A DNA stretch of 64,000 bases from assembly GCF_029224025.1 (NCBI RefSeq), contig NZ_CP119392.1, forward strand, positions 2,999,001 through 3,063,000, given 5' to 3'. This DNA comes from Rhodanobacter sp. AS-Z3. GTDB lineage: Bacteria; Pseudomonadota; Gammaproteobacteria; Xanthomonadales; Rhodanobacteraceae. The position numbers and the translations under genes are program-made. Under the pieces are notes generated by a model that ran no database searches, was not told the DNA's origin, and worked only from the letters and a program-made list of their open reading frames with translations. The stretch's first letter is position 1. Every line of letters starts with the position of its first letter. Positions 8,290-17,596 of this stretch are shown here, piece after piece.

Positions 8290-8323
8290 GATGCGGAACG
8301 AAGCACGCGCTTCGTTCCGCATC
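8290..8323. terminator. Perfect 15-bp hairpin between convergent genes
   Basis: GATGCGGAACGAAGC, loop ACGC, then the exact complement. It lies between the stops of the peroxiredoxin (8266) and the M61 peptidase (8341). There is no U-run on either side, so it may act as an mRNA-stabilising or transcription-blocking dyad rather than a textbook terminator. Confidence 0.7.
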
Positions 8324-8340
8324 GACTCACAACTTCTGCT

Positions 8341-10287
8341 CTACTTCCGTGCCGCAATGATCTGGCTGAGATAGTCCGGCGTGCCCTTGATGCGTTCCAG
8401 GTGCGGGTACTGCAAGCCATCGTGGTAGTCCAGCGAGATGGTGCGATAGCCGCCCTGATACTTCATCAGCAACTGGATTGGCGTCTTGCTGCCCTTGGCT
8501 GCCGCAATGGCTTCCTTCAGCACTTCCTTGGAATAGGTCTGGCCGTTCACCGCCTCCAGCGACGCGCCGGTGCTGACCCCGGCCTTGAACGCCGGACCGC
8601 CCCAGCGCACATCGTTGACCTGACCGTGATCATTCATGGTCAGCCCGATCGACCAGGCGAAGTTGTACAAATGCCGCGACGGCTCCGGCCGTGAGTTGTA
8701 CTGCTTCTCGTAGGCACTGGGCTGGTCGGTATAGACCAGCTTCCAGCCGGTTGCCGCCAATCCTTCTTCCAGCGGCGGATTCAGCGCATCGACGCGCGCG
8801 TGCAGGAAGCTGGCCCAGTCATTTTTGACCACGCCATTCAAGGTCGCCACCACGTCATCGAACGTATAGGTCTTGGTCACGTAGCTGCCGTTGTCGACGC
8901 CGAAGAAGGCATGCGCGAAATCGTCCAGCGACTTATGTCCCTGGGTGAGTTCGCGAATTTTTCCGTCGACCGCCAGCCACATCATCTGGCCACCGCTGTA
9001 GTAATCCTCACTCATCTGCCAGCTGCGATACGGCAGGCTCGATCGGTGGGCCGCCGTGGCATCATTGGTGGTGTCCTCCAGCGTGCGCCACTGGAAGCCG
9101 GGGCGGTTGCGCTCGTAGTTTGCGGCCACCATCGCCAGGCCATCGCGGAACTGCTGCACTGTCCACATACCCGAGCGCGCGGTCAGCACATAACCCCAAT
9201 ACTGGGTCTGGCCTTCGTAGACCCACAGCAGCGAGTCGCCCATCGGCACGTTGAAGTTCGGCGTCCACAGATCCGCTGGGCGGCGGAACTTGCCGTTCCA
9301 CGAATGCACGTATTCGTGCGCCAGCAGGTCACGCTCCGGCGCATTGCTGTCCCAGGCGGTGAAGTAGTCGGCGCCCATGCCGTCCTCGCTGGACTGATGG
9401 TGCTCGGTGCCATTACCGCCGAGCTCATCGGACAGCGAGAACAAAAAGTCGTAGTGATCGTAGTGATGCGAGCCGAACACGCTCACGGCCTGAGTGACCA
9501 GCGCGCGATGCACCTTGAGCTGCTCGGCCGACATCTCCAGATACTTCGGTGCGTCCGCGACGATGTCCAGATGCACCGGAGCGCTGCCACCCGGATTCAG
9601 GTCGACGCGCTTGAAATATCGCCCGGCGTAAACCGGGGAATCGACCAGGTTGTTGAACGTCACCGGCTTGAACGTGGTCGTGTCACCGGACTGCGAAGCA
9701 GTCTCCAGCGCCGTACCGAACTGCCAGCCTTGCGCCAGCGTCATGCTGGGGGCGAAGGTGATCGCGCGCGAGAAGTGCCCGGCCGGATACAGCGACACCT
9801 TGCTCCATTCCATGTCCATCATGCGATCGGTGATTTCGAAGCCGCCATCGCGCGGCGACATGTAGTCGAAGGCTACCTCAAGGCTGCTCACCCCCGCCGG
9901 CACGTCGAGATGGAACGCGAACACGTTGTACTTGTCACGCTTCCACATCACCGGCTGGCCATTGGCCGAGAGCTTGAGGCCGGCCAGCATCGCGATCGGG
10001 CCGCTCGGCGAGTGGTCGCCGGGAATCCATTGCGGATACAGCAAGGTCAGCGGACCGGCCGTGACCGGAATCGTCTCGTGTACGCGGAAGATGCCCTGCA
10101 GCGTGTCACTGGCGTCGACATGCAGGCTGATCGTGCCGGGATACGGCGTGTCCTGCGGCGCGGGCACCTGGTCAGCGCCGATGGCCTGTGCCTGGACTGC
10201 CGTGGCAGCAAACGCCAGCAGCACGGCAGCAGCAAGCGTCGCAAGCGTGTGGCGCGCGCCGGCAGAGGTAGGGGTAGGAACAGCCAT
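8341..10287 (-). CDS. M61-family (glycyl aminopeptidase-like) exported metallopeptidase with PDZ domain
   Basis: 648 residues from the ATG at 10287, chosen because a typical signal peptide (about 1-34, ending TAVQAQ) starts there and CCGGAG precedes it; the open frame runs further upstream without protein character. The N-terminal beta-rich domain is followed by the catalytic domain with HEYVHSWN at 324-331 (zinc ligands H324 and H328, catalytic E325) and E358 in WVYEGQTQYWG as likely third ligand. A C-terminal PDZ domain covers roughly 555-640. M61 peptidases cut N-terminal Gly or Ala residues from peptides. Probably periplasmic. It stands alone, convergent with the peroxiredoxin gene. Confidence 0.92.
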   Translation of the reverse strand: MAVPTPTSAGARHTLATLAAAVLLAFAATAVQAQAIGADQVPAPQDTPYPGTISLHVDASDTLQGIFRVHETIPVTAGPLTLLYPQWIPGDHSPSGPIAMLAGLKLSANGQPVMWKRDKYNVFAFHLDVPAGVSSLEVAFDYMSPRDGGFEITDRMMDMEWSKVSLYPAGHFSRAITFAPSMTLAQGWQFGTALETASQSGDTTTFKPVTFNNLVDSPVYAGRYFKRVDLNPGGSAPVHLDIVADAPKYLEMSAEQLKVHRALVTQAVSVFGSHHYDHYDFLFSLSDELGGNGTEHHQSSEDGMGADYFTAWDSNAPERDLLAHEYVHSWNGKFRRPADLWTPNFNVPMGDSLLWVYEGQTQYWGYVLTARSGMWTVQQFRDGLAMVAANYERNRPGFQWRTLEDTTNDATAAHRSSLPYRSWQMSEDYYSGGQMMWLAVDGKIRELTQGHKSLDDFAHAFFGVDNGSYVTKTYTFDDVVATLNGVVKNDWASFLHARVDALNPPLEEGLAATGWKLVYTDQPSAYEKQYNSRPEPSRHLYNFAWSIGLTMNDHGQVNDVRWGGPAFKAGVSTGASLEAVNGQTYSKEVLKEAIAAAKGSKTPIQLLMKYQGGYRTISLDYHDGLQYPHLERIKGTPDYLSQIIAARK

Positions 10288-11036
10288 GACGAACTCCGGC
10301 AAGCAGGTGGGAATGTTCAAAACTAGCACCCCTGCCCGGTCCGATGGCAACCCCGTCGCCACGCAGTCCATCGCGCGCCGTGCACCAGCCCGGCGGTGAG
10401 CCATCGCGGTCAAGCGACGTAGGCAGGCCCTGCCGGCCTTCAACTCGACACGGTCGCAAAGCGTCACTAGCCAGCCCGGCCGAGCCGTGCTGCGAGTCAC
10501 GTGCCTGCCGAAGAGCCAGGCACCTCCCGCGGAAGTCCTCTGCGCCGGCAGCGGCAAATCAATCAATGTTCTGCGATCCCGGCGCTGCCGCTGCGCCATG
10601 GCTCCCCGCGCAGCCAACGCCAAAGCCAATGCGCGCTGCCGCCCCTGAAACGGCCATTCCGTGAAGATGCGTTTTGTCAGGCAATACAGCGAACCCGGCA
10701 TTAGCGAGGAAAGTCGAGCCAATTTTCTCGGCGAGCTGACGCGGATCAGCGCGGTTCTAACCGATTGCTTCACTAGATAGGAACACTCGCTGCACGCGTT
10801 GTACCAGCTGCCGCATGCCTATCGTGCTGCCCCTACGCCTGCCCCACACCATGGGCTGACGTCCGCTCTAGGGCAGCCTGCCAGGCAGCCACCCAGGACC
10901 GAGCTTGGGCCAGCAGCCACGCTCCGACAAATCGATGTCGTCTGCATCCGTTAATGCAAATACGCCCGCAAGATACCGTAAGGTATCGACTGGCCCTTGA
11001 TGAGGCCGGCTTGCCTACCATCGCAGGGGTATTGCA
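10288..11036. other. 749-base divergent gap, no gene recognised
   Basis: Frames here code only Arg/Pro/Ala-rich sequence without family signatures. Two short dyads stand near the right end and are listed separately. Nothing else explains the length of this gap. Confidence 0.5.
10943..10987. promoter_or_regulatory. Two short inverted repeats upstream of the acyl-CoA ligase
   Basis: TGCAT-(6)-ATGCA at 10943-10958 and GATACC-GTAA-GGTATC at 10972-10987 lie 50 to 95 bases before the GTG start at 11037. The position suits operators of a repressor, but neither matches an operator motif that I know. Confidence 0.3.
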
Positions 11037-12713
11037 GTGATCTATCCGTTCGGTAGTCATGTAACGTCGCCGCTGTCCCGGCCCGACTTCCGCAATGTGG
11101 CCAGCCACGCGTTCGATAGCGGACATACCCTGCCGCAGATGTTGATCGACGCGTGCCGCCGCCACGCCAGCCAACCAGCTTTCAGCAATCTCGGTCGTAC
11201 CCTGAGCTTCGGCCAGATCGATCAACTGAGCGATGACTTCGCCAGTTACTTGCGCCAGCAACTGGGGCTGGCCAGCGGCGAGCGCGTGGCGATCATGTTG
11301 CCGAACCTGCTGCAGTTTCCGATCGCCGTGCTCGGCGTGCTGCGCGCCGACCTGATCGCGGTGCTGGTCAACCCGTTGTATACCGCACGCGAACTGCATC
11401 ATCAACTGGTCGACTCCGGCGCGGCTGCGCTGGTGGTGCTGGACAATTTTGGCGCGGTTGCCGCCGAGGCCGTGCAAGCCACGGCGGTGAAACACGTCAT
11501 CACCACGCGCGTCGGCGACATGCTGCCGTGGCCAAAATCGGTGCTGGTGAACACCGTGCTCAAGCACGTCAAGAAGATGATTCCGTCGTTCCACATCAAC
11601 GCTGCCATTCGCTGGCCCGTGGCACTCTCCGAAGGTCGCCGACTGCCGCGCGTGCAGGCACAAGCCATCGGCAGCGACACGGCGCAACTGCAATACACCG
11701 GCGGCACTACGGGCCTGTCGAAAGGGGCGGTGTTGCCACACTCGGCGCTGATCGCCAACGTGGCATCCGCCGAGCAGTGGCTGGGCCATCGGTTTGATCC
11801 GGCCACCGATGCGGTCATCGTCTGCCTGCCGATGTATCACATCGCGGCCTACAGCAACGCCATCTACAACATGACGCACGGTATCCATTCGGTGCTGGTC
11901 ACCAACCCGCGCGACATTCCCGCGCTGGCCGCCACGTTCGCCAAGGTTCGGCCGGCCGGCTTCGCCGGCGTCAACACCTTGTATGACGCGCTGCTCAACT
12001 CGGCCGACTTCGCGAAGCTGGATTTGTCCTATCTCAAAGTGTGCTTGCAAGGCGGTACAGCGTTGCGCAGCGGGACGGCCGAACGCTGGAAAGCGCTGAC
12101 CGGCAAGGATGTGGTCGAGGGCTACGGACTGTCTGAAACCAGCGCGGCAATCACCTTCAATCGCTGGGATCAGGCCAACCCGGTGGGCTCGATCGGCTTG
12201 CCGATGGCCGAAGTGGAAATCAGCTTGCGCGACAACGACGGCAACGTGGTGGCCAGCGGCGAAGCCGGAGAATTGTGCGTGCGTGGTCCGCACGTCACCA
12301 CCGGCTACTGGCAGCAGCCTGACGAAACGCGCGATGCCTTTTTCGACGGCGACTGGTTCCGCACCGGCGACATCGCAAGGGTTGACGAGAACGGCTATTA
12401 CTTCCTGCTCGACCGGCGCAAGGACATGATCCTGGTATCGGGCTTCAACGTGTTTCCCAATGAAGTGGAAGACGTGGTGGCGATGCACCCGGGCGTACTC
12501 GAAGCCGGCGTGGTCGGCATGCCCGATGAGAAGACCGGCGAGGCTGTGCGGCTGGTGGTGGTACGCAAGGACCCGGCACTCAGCGAGAGCGACCTGCGCG
12601 CGTACTGCCGTCAGCACCTCACGGCTTACAAGCAACCCAAACAAATCGAGTTCCGCGACGCCCTGCCGAAAACTGCCGTGGGCAAGGTACTGCGACGGGA
12701 GTTGCGCAAATAG
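11037..12713 (+). CDS. Long-chain-type acyl-CoA ligase (AMP-binding, FadD-like)
   Basis: The enzyme activates a carboxylic acid with ATP and loads it onto CoA. The 558-residue product has the AMP-binding motif YTGGTTGLSKG at 220-230, GYGLSETS, the GDIARVDENGYYFLLDRRKD hinge region, and the catalytic Lys near the end (PKTAVGKVLRRELRK). I use the GTG at 11037, preceded by AGGGG about seven bases upstream. Length and motif order fit FadD, and N-terminal residues line up with cytosolic family members. It is monocistronic and converges on a LysR gene 18 bases away. The preferred chain length cannot be read from the sequence. Confidence 0.9.
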   Translation: MIYPFGSHVTSPLSRPDFRNVASHAFDSGHTLPQMLIDACRRHASQPAFSNLGRTLSFGQIDQLSDDFASYLRQQLGLASGERVAIMLPNLLQFPIAVLGVLRADLIAVLVNPLYTARELHHQLVDSGAAALVVLDNFGAVAAEAVQATAVKHVITTRVGDMLPWPKSVLVNTVLKHVKKMIPSFHINAAIRWPVALSEGRRLPRVQAQAIGSDTAQLQYTGGTTGLSKGAVLPHSALIANVASAEQWLGHRFDPATDAVIVCLPMYHIAAYSNAIYNMTHGIHSVLVTNPRDIPALAATFAKVRPAGFAGVNTLYDALLNSADFAKLDLSYLKVCLQGGTALRSGTAERWKALTGKDVVEGYGLSETSAAITFNRWDQANPVGSIGLPMAEVEISLRDNDGNVVASGEAGELCVRGPHVTTGYWQQPDETRDAFFDGDWFRTGDIARVDENGYYFLLDRRKDMILVSGFNVFPNEVEDVVAMHPGVLEAGVVGMPDEKTGEAVRLVVVRKDPALSESDLRAYCRQHLTAYKQPKQIEFRDALPKTAVGKVLRRELRK

Positions 12714-12731
12714 CCGCGGCTGCGCGACTCG

Positions 12732-13622
12732 TCATGCGTCTGCGCTGCGGAATTGCTCCACCAGGAAGTCACTGAAGCTGCGCACCAGCAGTGACGCCTG
12801 CCGATGCTGCGGATATACCGCATGCACGGTGAAGCCTTCCGGCTGGAAGGCATCCAGCACGGGAACCAGTCGTCCATCGGCAAGCGCTGCGGCGACGATG
12901 AAATCCGGCAGGTTGATGATGCCCAGTCCGGTAAGCGCTGCGTCACGCAGCATTTCGCCATTGTTCGCACGCAGCGGCCCGCTCACCGATACCTTGCGCG
13001 CGCGCTCACCAACACGAAAACTCCATTCGCCGTGGCGTGCATGTCCATAGATCAGGCAGGCGTGCGTCGAGAGTTGCTCGGGCTTCGCCGGCGTGCCGTG
13101 TTTGCGCAGGTATTCCGGGCTGGCACAGGTGATCAGCTGCACGGTCGTGATGCGACGGGCAATCAAGCTGGAGTCGGCCAGCGTGCCAATACGCACGGCC
13201 ATGTCGTAACCCTCGCCGATCAGGTCGACCGTGCGGTCGTTGAGTTCCAGTTCAACCGACACCTCCGGATGGCGCTGCATGAACAACGGAATCAACGGCC
13301 CCAGGTGCAGGGTCGCAAACGTCATCGGGGCACTCAGCCGCAGCAGCCCGCGTGGAGCGGCGGTCTGGCTGGTGATCAACTGCTCGGCGGCATCCACGTC
13401 CTGCAGAATGCGCTGGGCGCGCTCGTGATAAGCCAGCCCCAGATCGGTGACACGCAGACGCCGCGTCGAGCGGAGCAGCAAGCGCGCACCGAGTCGTGTC
13501 TCCAGCGCCGCAATGCGCTTGCTGACAAACTGCTTGGACAATCCGAGCCGCTCGGCTGCCGCGGTAAAACTCTGCGCATCCACCGTCTCGGCAAAGATCC
13601 GCATGTCCTCGAGCTGGCTCAT
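12732..13622 (-). CDS. LysR-family transcriptional regulator
   Basis: 296 residues. The N-terminal winged HTH (about 1-60) contains FTAAAERLGLSKQFVSKRIAA, and the LysR substrate domain follows (RGLLRLSAPMTF ... LIPLFMQRHPEVSVELEL). It is divergent from the DoxX and pirin genes with 119 bases between the starts, the usual layout for a LysR regulator and its target. The effector is unknown; DoxX and pirin neighbours suggest redox or thiol/quinone stress. A dyad in the intergenic region is listed separately. Confidence 0.93.
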   Translation of the reverse strand: MSQLEDMRIFAETVDAQSFTAAAERLGLSKQFVSKRIAALETRLGARLLLRSTRRLRVTDLGLAYHERAQRILQDVDAAEQLITSQTAAPRGLLRLSAPMTFATLHLGPLIPLFMQRHPEVSVELELNDRTVDLIGEGYDMAVRIGTLADSSLIARRITTVQLITCASPEYLRKHGTPAKPEQLSTHACLIYGHARHGEWSFRVGERARKVSVSGPLRANNGEMLRDAALTGLGIINLPDFIVAAALADGRLVPVLDAFQPEGFTVHAVYPQHRQASLLVRSFSDFLVEQFRSADA

Positions 13623-13657
13623 TGTCGCTTTCCAGTTGACAGTATTAAGCCGATCAT

Positions 13658-13680
13658 CGCCTTTTTCTATTTACAAGGCG
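13658..13680. promoter_or_regulatory. Candidate LysR binding dyad in the divergent promoter
   Basis: CGCCTT-(11)-AAGGCG with an AT-rich centre, between the starts of the LysR gene (13622) and doxX (13742). Size and position fit a LysR-type site, although the arms do not follow the plain T-N11-A form. Confidence 0.4.
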
Positions 13681-13741
13681 ACTCTAATATCTCGCTCCAG
13701 ACGCAGCACTCGCTGCATCCCCACTCATTCGGAGTACTGCC

Positions 13742-14152
13742 ATGAATCATCGCGAACCCGCCTTCGTCCCCGCCGCGGCCCGCATGCTGCTGGCTTCCCT
13801 GTTCCTGATCAGCGGCTTCGGCAAGCTGGCCGCACCAGCCGCCACCAAGGCTTACATCCTGTCCGCCGGGCTGCCATTGCCAGATGTCGCCTACCTGATC
13901 GCCGTGCTGATGGAAGTCGGCTTGGGTCTGGCGCTGTTGGTCGGATACCGCACGCGACTGGTCGCCGCGCTGATGGCCGCTTTCACCGTGGCTACTGCAT
14001 TCGCCTTCCACGCGCACTTCGCCGATCCGAACCAGATGACCCACTTCCTTAAAAATATCGCCATCAGTGGCGGGCTTTTGCAGGTTGCCGCCTACGGTGC
14101 AGGCAGCTTTGCACTGGATGCTCTGCGTCTGCGTCGTACCCAGACCGCCTGA
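13742..14152 (+). CDS. DoxX-family membrane protein
   Basis: A 136-residue integral membrane protein with four predicted helices. It begins with the conserved ARMLLASLFLISGFGKLAAP segment, then VAYLIAVLMEVGLGLALLVGY and an HAHFADPNQMTHFLKNIAI region typical of the family. DoxX-like proteins are linked to redox and sulfur or thiol stress, but the activity of this subgroup is unknown. It is the first gene of a likely two-gene unit with pirin (62-base gap), divergent from the LysR gene. Confidence 0.9.
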   Translation: MNHREPAFVPAAARMLLASLFLISGFGKLAAPAATKAYILSAGLPLPDVAYLIAVLMEVGLGLALLVGYRTRLVAALMAAFTVATAFAFHAHFADPNQMTHFLKNIAISGGLLQVAAYGAGSFALDALRLRRTQTA

Positions 14153-14213
14153 GCACATTGTTTTCGTGAGGGAGCGTCGCTCCCTCCGATCCACCATCAA
14201 CGAGGAGCAACAC

Positions 14214-14936
14214 ATGATGCAAGTACGCAAGGCTTCCGAGCGCGGTGTCGCCGAACACGCCTGGCTCAGCTCTCGCCACACGTTTTCGTTTGCCGGCTAC
14301 ATGGACCGCACGCAACTGGGCTTCTCCGATCTGCGCGTGATCAACGAGGATCGTGTCGCACCCGGCCAGGGCTTCGGCAAACACCCGCACCGCGACATGG
14401 AAATTTTTTCCTATGTGCTGGAAGGTGCGCTCGCCCACAGCGACAGCATGGGTACGGGCTCGGTGATCAAGCCCGGCGACGTGCAACTGATGAGTGCCGG
14501 CAGCGGCGTAACCCATAGCGAATTCAACGGCAGCGACGAAGCGCCGGTGCACTTCCTGCAGATCTGGATCGTGCCGGAAAAATCTGGTGGTACACCGGTG
14601 TATCAACAGCGTCACTTCGCCGAAGCTGACAAGCGCGGTCGCCTGCGCCTGATCATCTCGCCGGATGGTCGCGACGAATCGTTGCGCATCCAGCAGGACA
14701 CGTCCGTCTATGCCGGGCTGTTTGATGGTGATGACACCGCCACGCTGAACCTGGCCGATAACCGGCACGCCTACGTGCATGTGGCCCGTGGCAGCGTCGA
14801 ACTCAATGGCATGAAGCTGGAAGCCGGCGATGGCGTGCGCCTGCGCAATCCTCGCACGCTGCAACTAGCCGCGGGCGAAAACGCCGAAGTGCTGGTATTT
14901 GATTTGCGTCCGCAGGAATTGCCGCAGATGCCGTGA
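14214..14936 (+). CDS. Pirin-family bicupin protein
   Basis: The 240-residue product has the pirin N-terminal cupin signature: WLSSRHTFSFAGY, then GFGKHPHRDMEIFSYVLEG with the metal-binding His residues, and GSGVTHSEFN. Bacterial pirins of this type (E. coli YhhW) can have quercetin dioxygenase activity or act as redox-sensing regulators. The ATG at 14214 follows GAGGAGC. Together with the upstream DoxX gene and the divergent LysR gene it forms a small oxidative-stress-like module. The pirin call is firm; the substrate is not. Confidence 0.93.
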   Translation: MMQVRKASERGVAEHAWLSSRHTFSFAGYMDRTQLGFSDLRVINEDRVAPGQGFGKHPHRDMEIFSYVLEGALAHSDSMGTGSVIKPGDVQLMSAGSGVTHSEFNGSDEAPVHFLQIWIVPEKSGGTPVYQQRHFAEADKRGRLRLIISPDGRDESLRIQQDTSVYAGLFDGDDTATLNLADNRHAYVHVARGSVELNGMKLEAGDGVRLRNPRTLQLAAGENAEVLVFDLRPQELPQMP

Positions 14937-14948
14937 TGTGTGGCCGGT

Positions 14949-14981
14949 CGCGGATGGGTCGATGGATTCGCCCCATCCGCG
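14949..14981. terminator. Hairpin after pirin, between convergent genes
   Basis: CGCGGATGGG, a 13-base loop, and CCCATCCGCG. It stands between the pirin stop (14936) and the stop of the converging exported-protein gene (15026). No U-run follows. Confidence 0.55.
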
Positions 14982-15025
14982 GCCGCAAGATGGCGGCCCG
15001 AGCGCACATTGCAGAAGGTTGGCCG

Positions 15026-15745
15026 CTATTGAACGTCGGTGACACGTCCACCGGTGAAGGTCACCTTCATGGTCGGGAAGTAGTCGATTTCCTTGCCGCC
15101 ACCAAGCTGCACCACGGTCGTCGGCTGCCCGAGAATGGCCTGCACCTGCTGTTTGGTCTGGCCCACGGCAAGCGTTCGCGACACAGGGGCTTCCGCCGGC
15201 GCATCGTGACTTGCCGGCTGCACGGAAATCACCTGTGCCAGCGACTGCATCACCTCATCCGCCGAAGGTGTACTGCCCTTGGCAAAGGGCAACACCAGAA
15301 AAGCCTTGTAGTGCAGGCCGTCGATCATCTCGCTGAGCAGCGACAACTGCACGCCGTCGTCCTTCATCTCCACGCCAGTCAACAACACTTTCTCGCCGGC
15401 GACGAACATGCGCGTCGGCACGGTCGGTGCGTTGCCGCTGGCGGTGAAGAACTTCATCTTGTTGAGAAAGCTCTGGTGAAGCTTGCCGCCCTTGTATGTG
15501 TTGTAGGACGGAATCGCCGAACTGATTGCGCACATGAACAAGTCATCCTTGTTCAGCACCAGAACGTCGCCGGGCTTGACGATCGAGGTCAGGTCAGCGG
15601 TAGGTTTGGTCAGCGCGTAAGTGGCTTCGATCCGCTCGGGAATCGAGCCGGCCTGGGCATGCGCGGCAGGCGCAGCGGCAAGCAGCGTCGCAGCAAGCAC
15701 GAAGGCGGAAACAACGGCACAAGCCGAATAACGCAGAGTGGACAT
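15026..15745 (-). CDS. Exported protein with a C-terminal BamE/SmpA-like motif
   Basis: 239 residues from the ATG at 15745, where a signal peptide starts (MSTLRYSACAVVSAF..., cleaved after about 31 at AHA-QA). The middle is a mixed domain I do not recognise, with a segment about keeping a value in a KVLLTGVEMKDDGVQLSLLSE region. The last 50 residues (VGQTKQQVQAILGQPTTV ... KVTFTGGRVTDVQ) follow the SmpA/OmlA pattern G-x-T-x3-V-x3-LG-x-P. Probably periplasmic or outer-membrane associated. It stands alone. Confidence 0.7.
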   Translation of the reverse strand: MSTLRYSACAVVSAFVLAATLLAAAPAAHAQAGSIPERIEATYALTKPTADLTSIVKPGDVLVLNKDDLFMCAISSAIPSYNTYKGGKLHQSFLNKMKFFTASGNAPTVPTRMFVAGEKVLLTGVEMKDDGVQLSLLSEMIDGLHYKAFLVLPFAKGSTPSADEVMQSLAQVISVQPASHDAPAEAPVSRTLAVGQTKQQVQAILGQPTTVVQLGGGKEIDYFPTMKVTFTGGRVTDVQ

Positions 15746-16293
15746 GGCAATCCTTTGCAAAGTAACTGCTCCCGCAGCGGAAACAGTGGACAGGAATAAA
15801 TCAGTGCTATGCACAGAGGCTAACATCGTTCAAACAGGCACACAATTCGGCCTCAAGCGACAGCCGGACGCCCCGACAGGCACTTCACACAACCGCTTGA
15901 AATTTCCCATGCGCCGCGCCGCCAGCGTGATGTCGCCATGCTTCCACGCGTCTACAAAGGACACTGCGCCACGCACGAATCCCGTTATCCGGAGCGCCGT
16001 GCCTCGCACCATGCCGCGCACACAACAGCCATGTCCAGTCGAGCAAGCGATGCAGCGTTTGCGCAGCCACGTCCGCGTGGCACGGCAAGCTCGTGAATCC
16101 GCCCTCGTGTGAAAGACGGCATACTGACCCTCCCTCGGGCAACAGGCCAGCGAGTGAGAACACTGCGCCAAATGGGACTTCCATCCCCACCCAACGTTGA
16201 CGGCGTCCGCTTTCGAAGCAAACCGTCGCAAAGCGCTGAAGCGCCGACCACGCCATGGCAACCATACCCGGTGAACCATTCGGGGAGCTGCCC
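15746..16293. other. 548-base divergent gap, no gene recognised
   Basis: This lies between the exported protein and the potassium-channel gene. Several frames are open on both strands but none has a start with a Shine-Dalgarno, domain motifs or sensible composition. I see no clear promoter or hairpin. Confidence 0.45.
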
Positions 16294-17508
16294 ATGAATG
16301 TGCGCCCGCTGGTTCGGCTTCGCTCGCTGCTGCGCCGTTGGTTCACGGCCGTGCGTGGAGACCTCTGGTTTCCCCATGTACCGCTGGCGCTGGCCATAGC
16401 CTGCGGCGGCGTGTTCCTGTTGCAGATGGATTTCGGCGGACGCTGGCAGCATTACGTCGATGCCCTGGCACACGGACGTTTCGACCTGCCACCTGGCCTG
16501 CTGCCACCGTTGCTGATCGGCGGCAGCATGCTGATCATGGCGATTGGACTGCTGCTGCGATCACGGCTGGCGTGGACGATGGCCACCTTGCTGGTGATCA
16601 CCGGTGCTGCCAGTTTGCTATTCAGCCAGCATCTGCAGACGCACTTGTTGCTGAGCTATTTCGTGCTGATCCTGCTCGCGCTCAGCTTGGCCTGGCGCCA
16701 GTTCGATCGCAGCAGTGTCGCCGCCAGCACCTTGTTCGCCATCACTTCGGTAGTGATGCTGATGATGTACGCCACCTTCGGCGCCTACTACCTCGGCAAG
16801 GAATTCAAGCCGGAAATCGGCGACTTGGTCAGCGCGTTCTATTACGCAGTAGTCACCATGAGCACCGTGGGTTACGGCGACATCACGCCGCAAACTCCCG
16901 AGGCAAAACTGTTTACTGTGTCGATCATCATTCTTGGCGTGGCGGTGTTCGCCACCTCGCTGACCGCGGTGATCGCACCGATGGTCAGCAACAGCCTTCA
17001 CCGCATCGTCAACCGCAAGGGCTCACGCATGAAACGGGAGAATCACTTCGTCGTCATCGGCAACGGCCCGCTGGCCATCAACACGGCGCGCGAATTGCTC
17101 CGTCGCGGCCACCCGGTGACCCGGCTGTTGCGCAAGGCACCCGAAGACGGAAGCATCCGTGACAGCGAGCTCGACATCGTCATCGGTGATCCCAGCGACA
17201 CGGACGTGCTCAAGGAAGCCGGTGCCCAGCATGCCGAAGCGGTATTGGCGATGATGGTCGATGACTCGGAAAACGCTTTCGTGATCCTCGCCGTCAAGGA
17301 ACTGGGCGGCAAGGCGCGCACGGTGGCTGCGGTCAACGACGCCGCCCATCTGAGCCGCGTGAAACTGGCCCAACCGGACGTGGTGATCTCGCCGCAGGTG
17401 CTCGGCGGCGAACTGATCGCGATGTTGATGTCCGGCGAAGAAGTGACTTCGGATTTCGTGATGAAGCACGTTTTCCAGCGCACGGTGGAGCCCGCCACCA
17501 CAACCTGA
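16294..17508 (+). CDS. Potassium channel with RCK (TrkA-N) domain, Kch-like
   Basis: 404 residues from the ATG at 16294, preceded by GGGGAG; an upstream in-frame ATG at 16255 would add 13 residues without a better ribosome site. About six hydrophobic segments lie in 25-230, ending in a pore with the potassium selectivity filter TVGYGD at 191-196. From about 250 a Rossmann-type RCK domain follows (HFVVIGNGPLAINTARELL). Length and order match E. coli Kch. It conducts K+ across the inner membrane, gated by ligand or NAD(H) binding to the RCK ring. It is followed 88 bases later by a ClC-family gene on the same strand, suggesting a joint role in ion or osmotic balance. Confidence 0.93.
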   Translation: MNVRPLVRLRSLLRRWFTAVRGDLWFPHVPLALAIACGGVFLLQMDFGGRWQHYVDALAHGRFDLPPGLLPPLLIGGSMLIMAIGLLLRSRLAWTMATLLVITGAASLLFSQHLQTHLLLSYFVLILLALSLAWRQFDRSSVAASTLFAITSVVMLMMYATFGAYYLGKEFKPEIGDLVSAFYYAVVTMSTVGYGDITPQTPEAKLFTVSIIILGVAVFATSLTAVIAPMVSNSLHRIVNRKGSRMKRENHFVVIGNGPLAINTARELLRRGHPVTRLLRKAPEDGSIRDSELDIVIGDPSDTDVLKEAGAQHAEAVLAMMVDDSENAFVILAVKELGGKARTVAAVNDAAHLSRVKLAQPDVVISPQVLGGELIAMLMSGEEVTSDFVMKHVFQRTVEPATTT

Positions 17509-17596
17509 TCTGCCGCACGGCGGGCAAGCCAGCACGTGCCGCCAGCCCGCGCTTGATACAATCGCCCGCTTGTTTCCTCCTGTCAGGCCACACGGC

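Noticed and set aside
8800..10326. 508-residue plus-strand open frame
   Set aside because: Lies wholly over the M61 peptidase and is His/Arg-rich shadow sequence typical of high-GC DNA.
10344..10664. 106-residue plus-strand frame in the 749-base gap
   Set aside because: Pro/Arg/Ser/Ala-rich, no ribosome site, no family; looks like GC-rich noise.
10833..12644. 603-residue minus-strand open frame
   Set aside because: Antisense shadow of the acyl-CoA ligase gene, no domain, biased composition.
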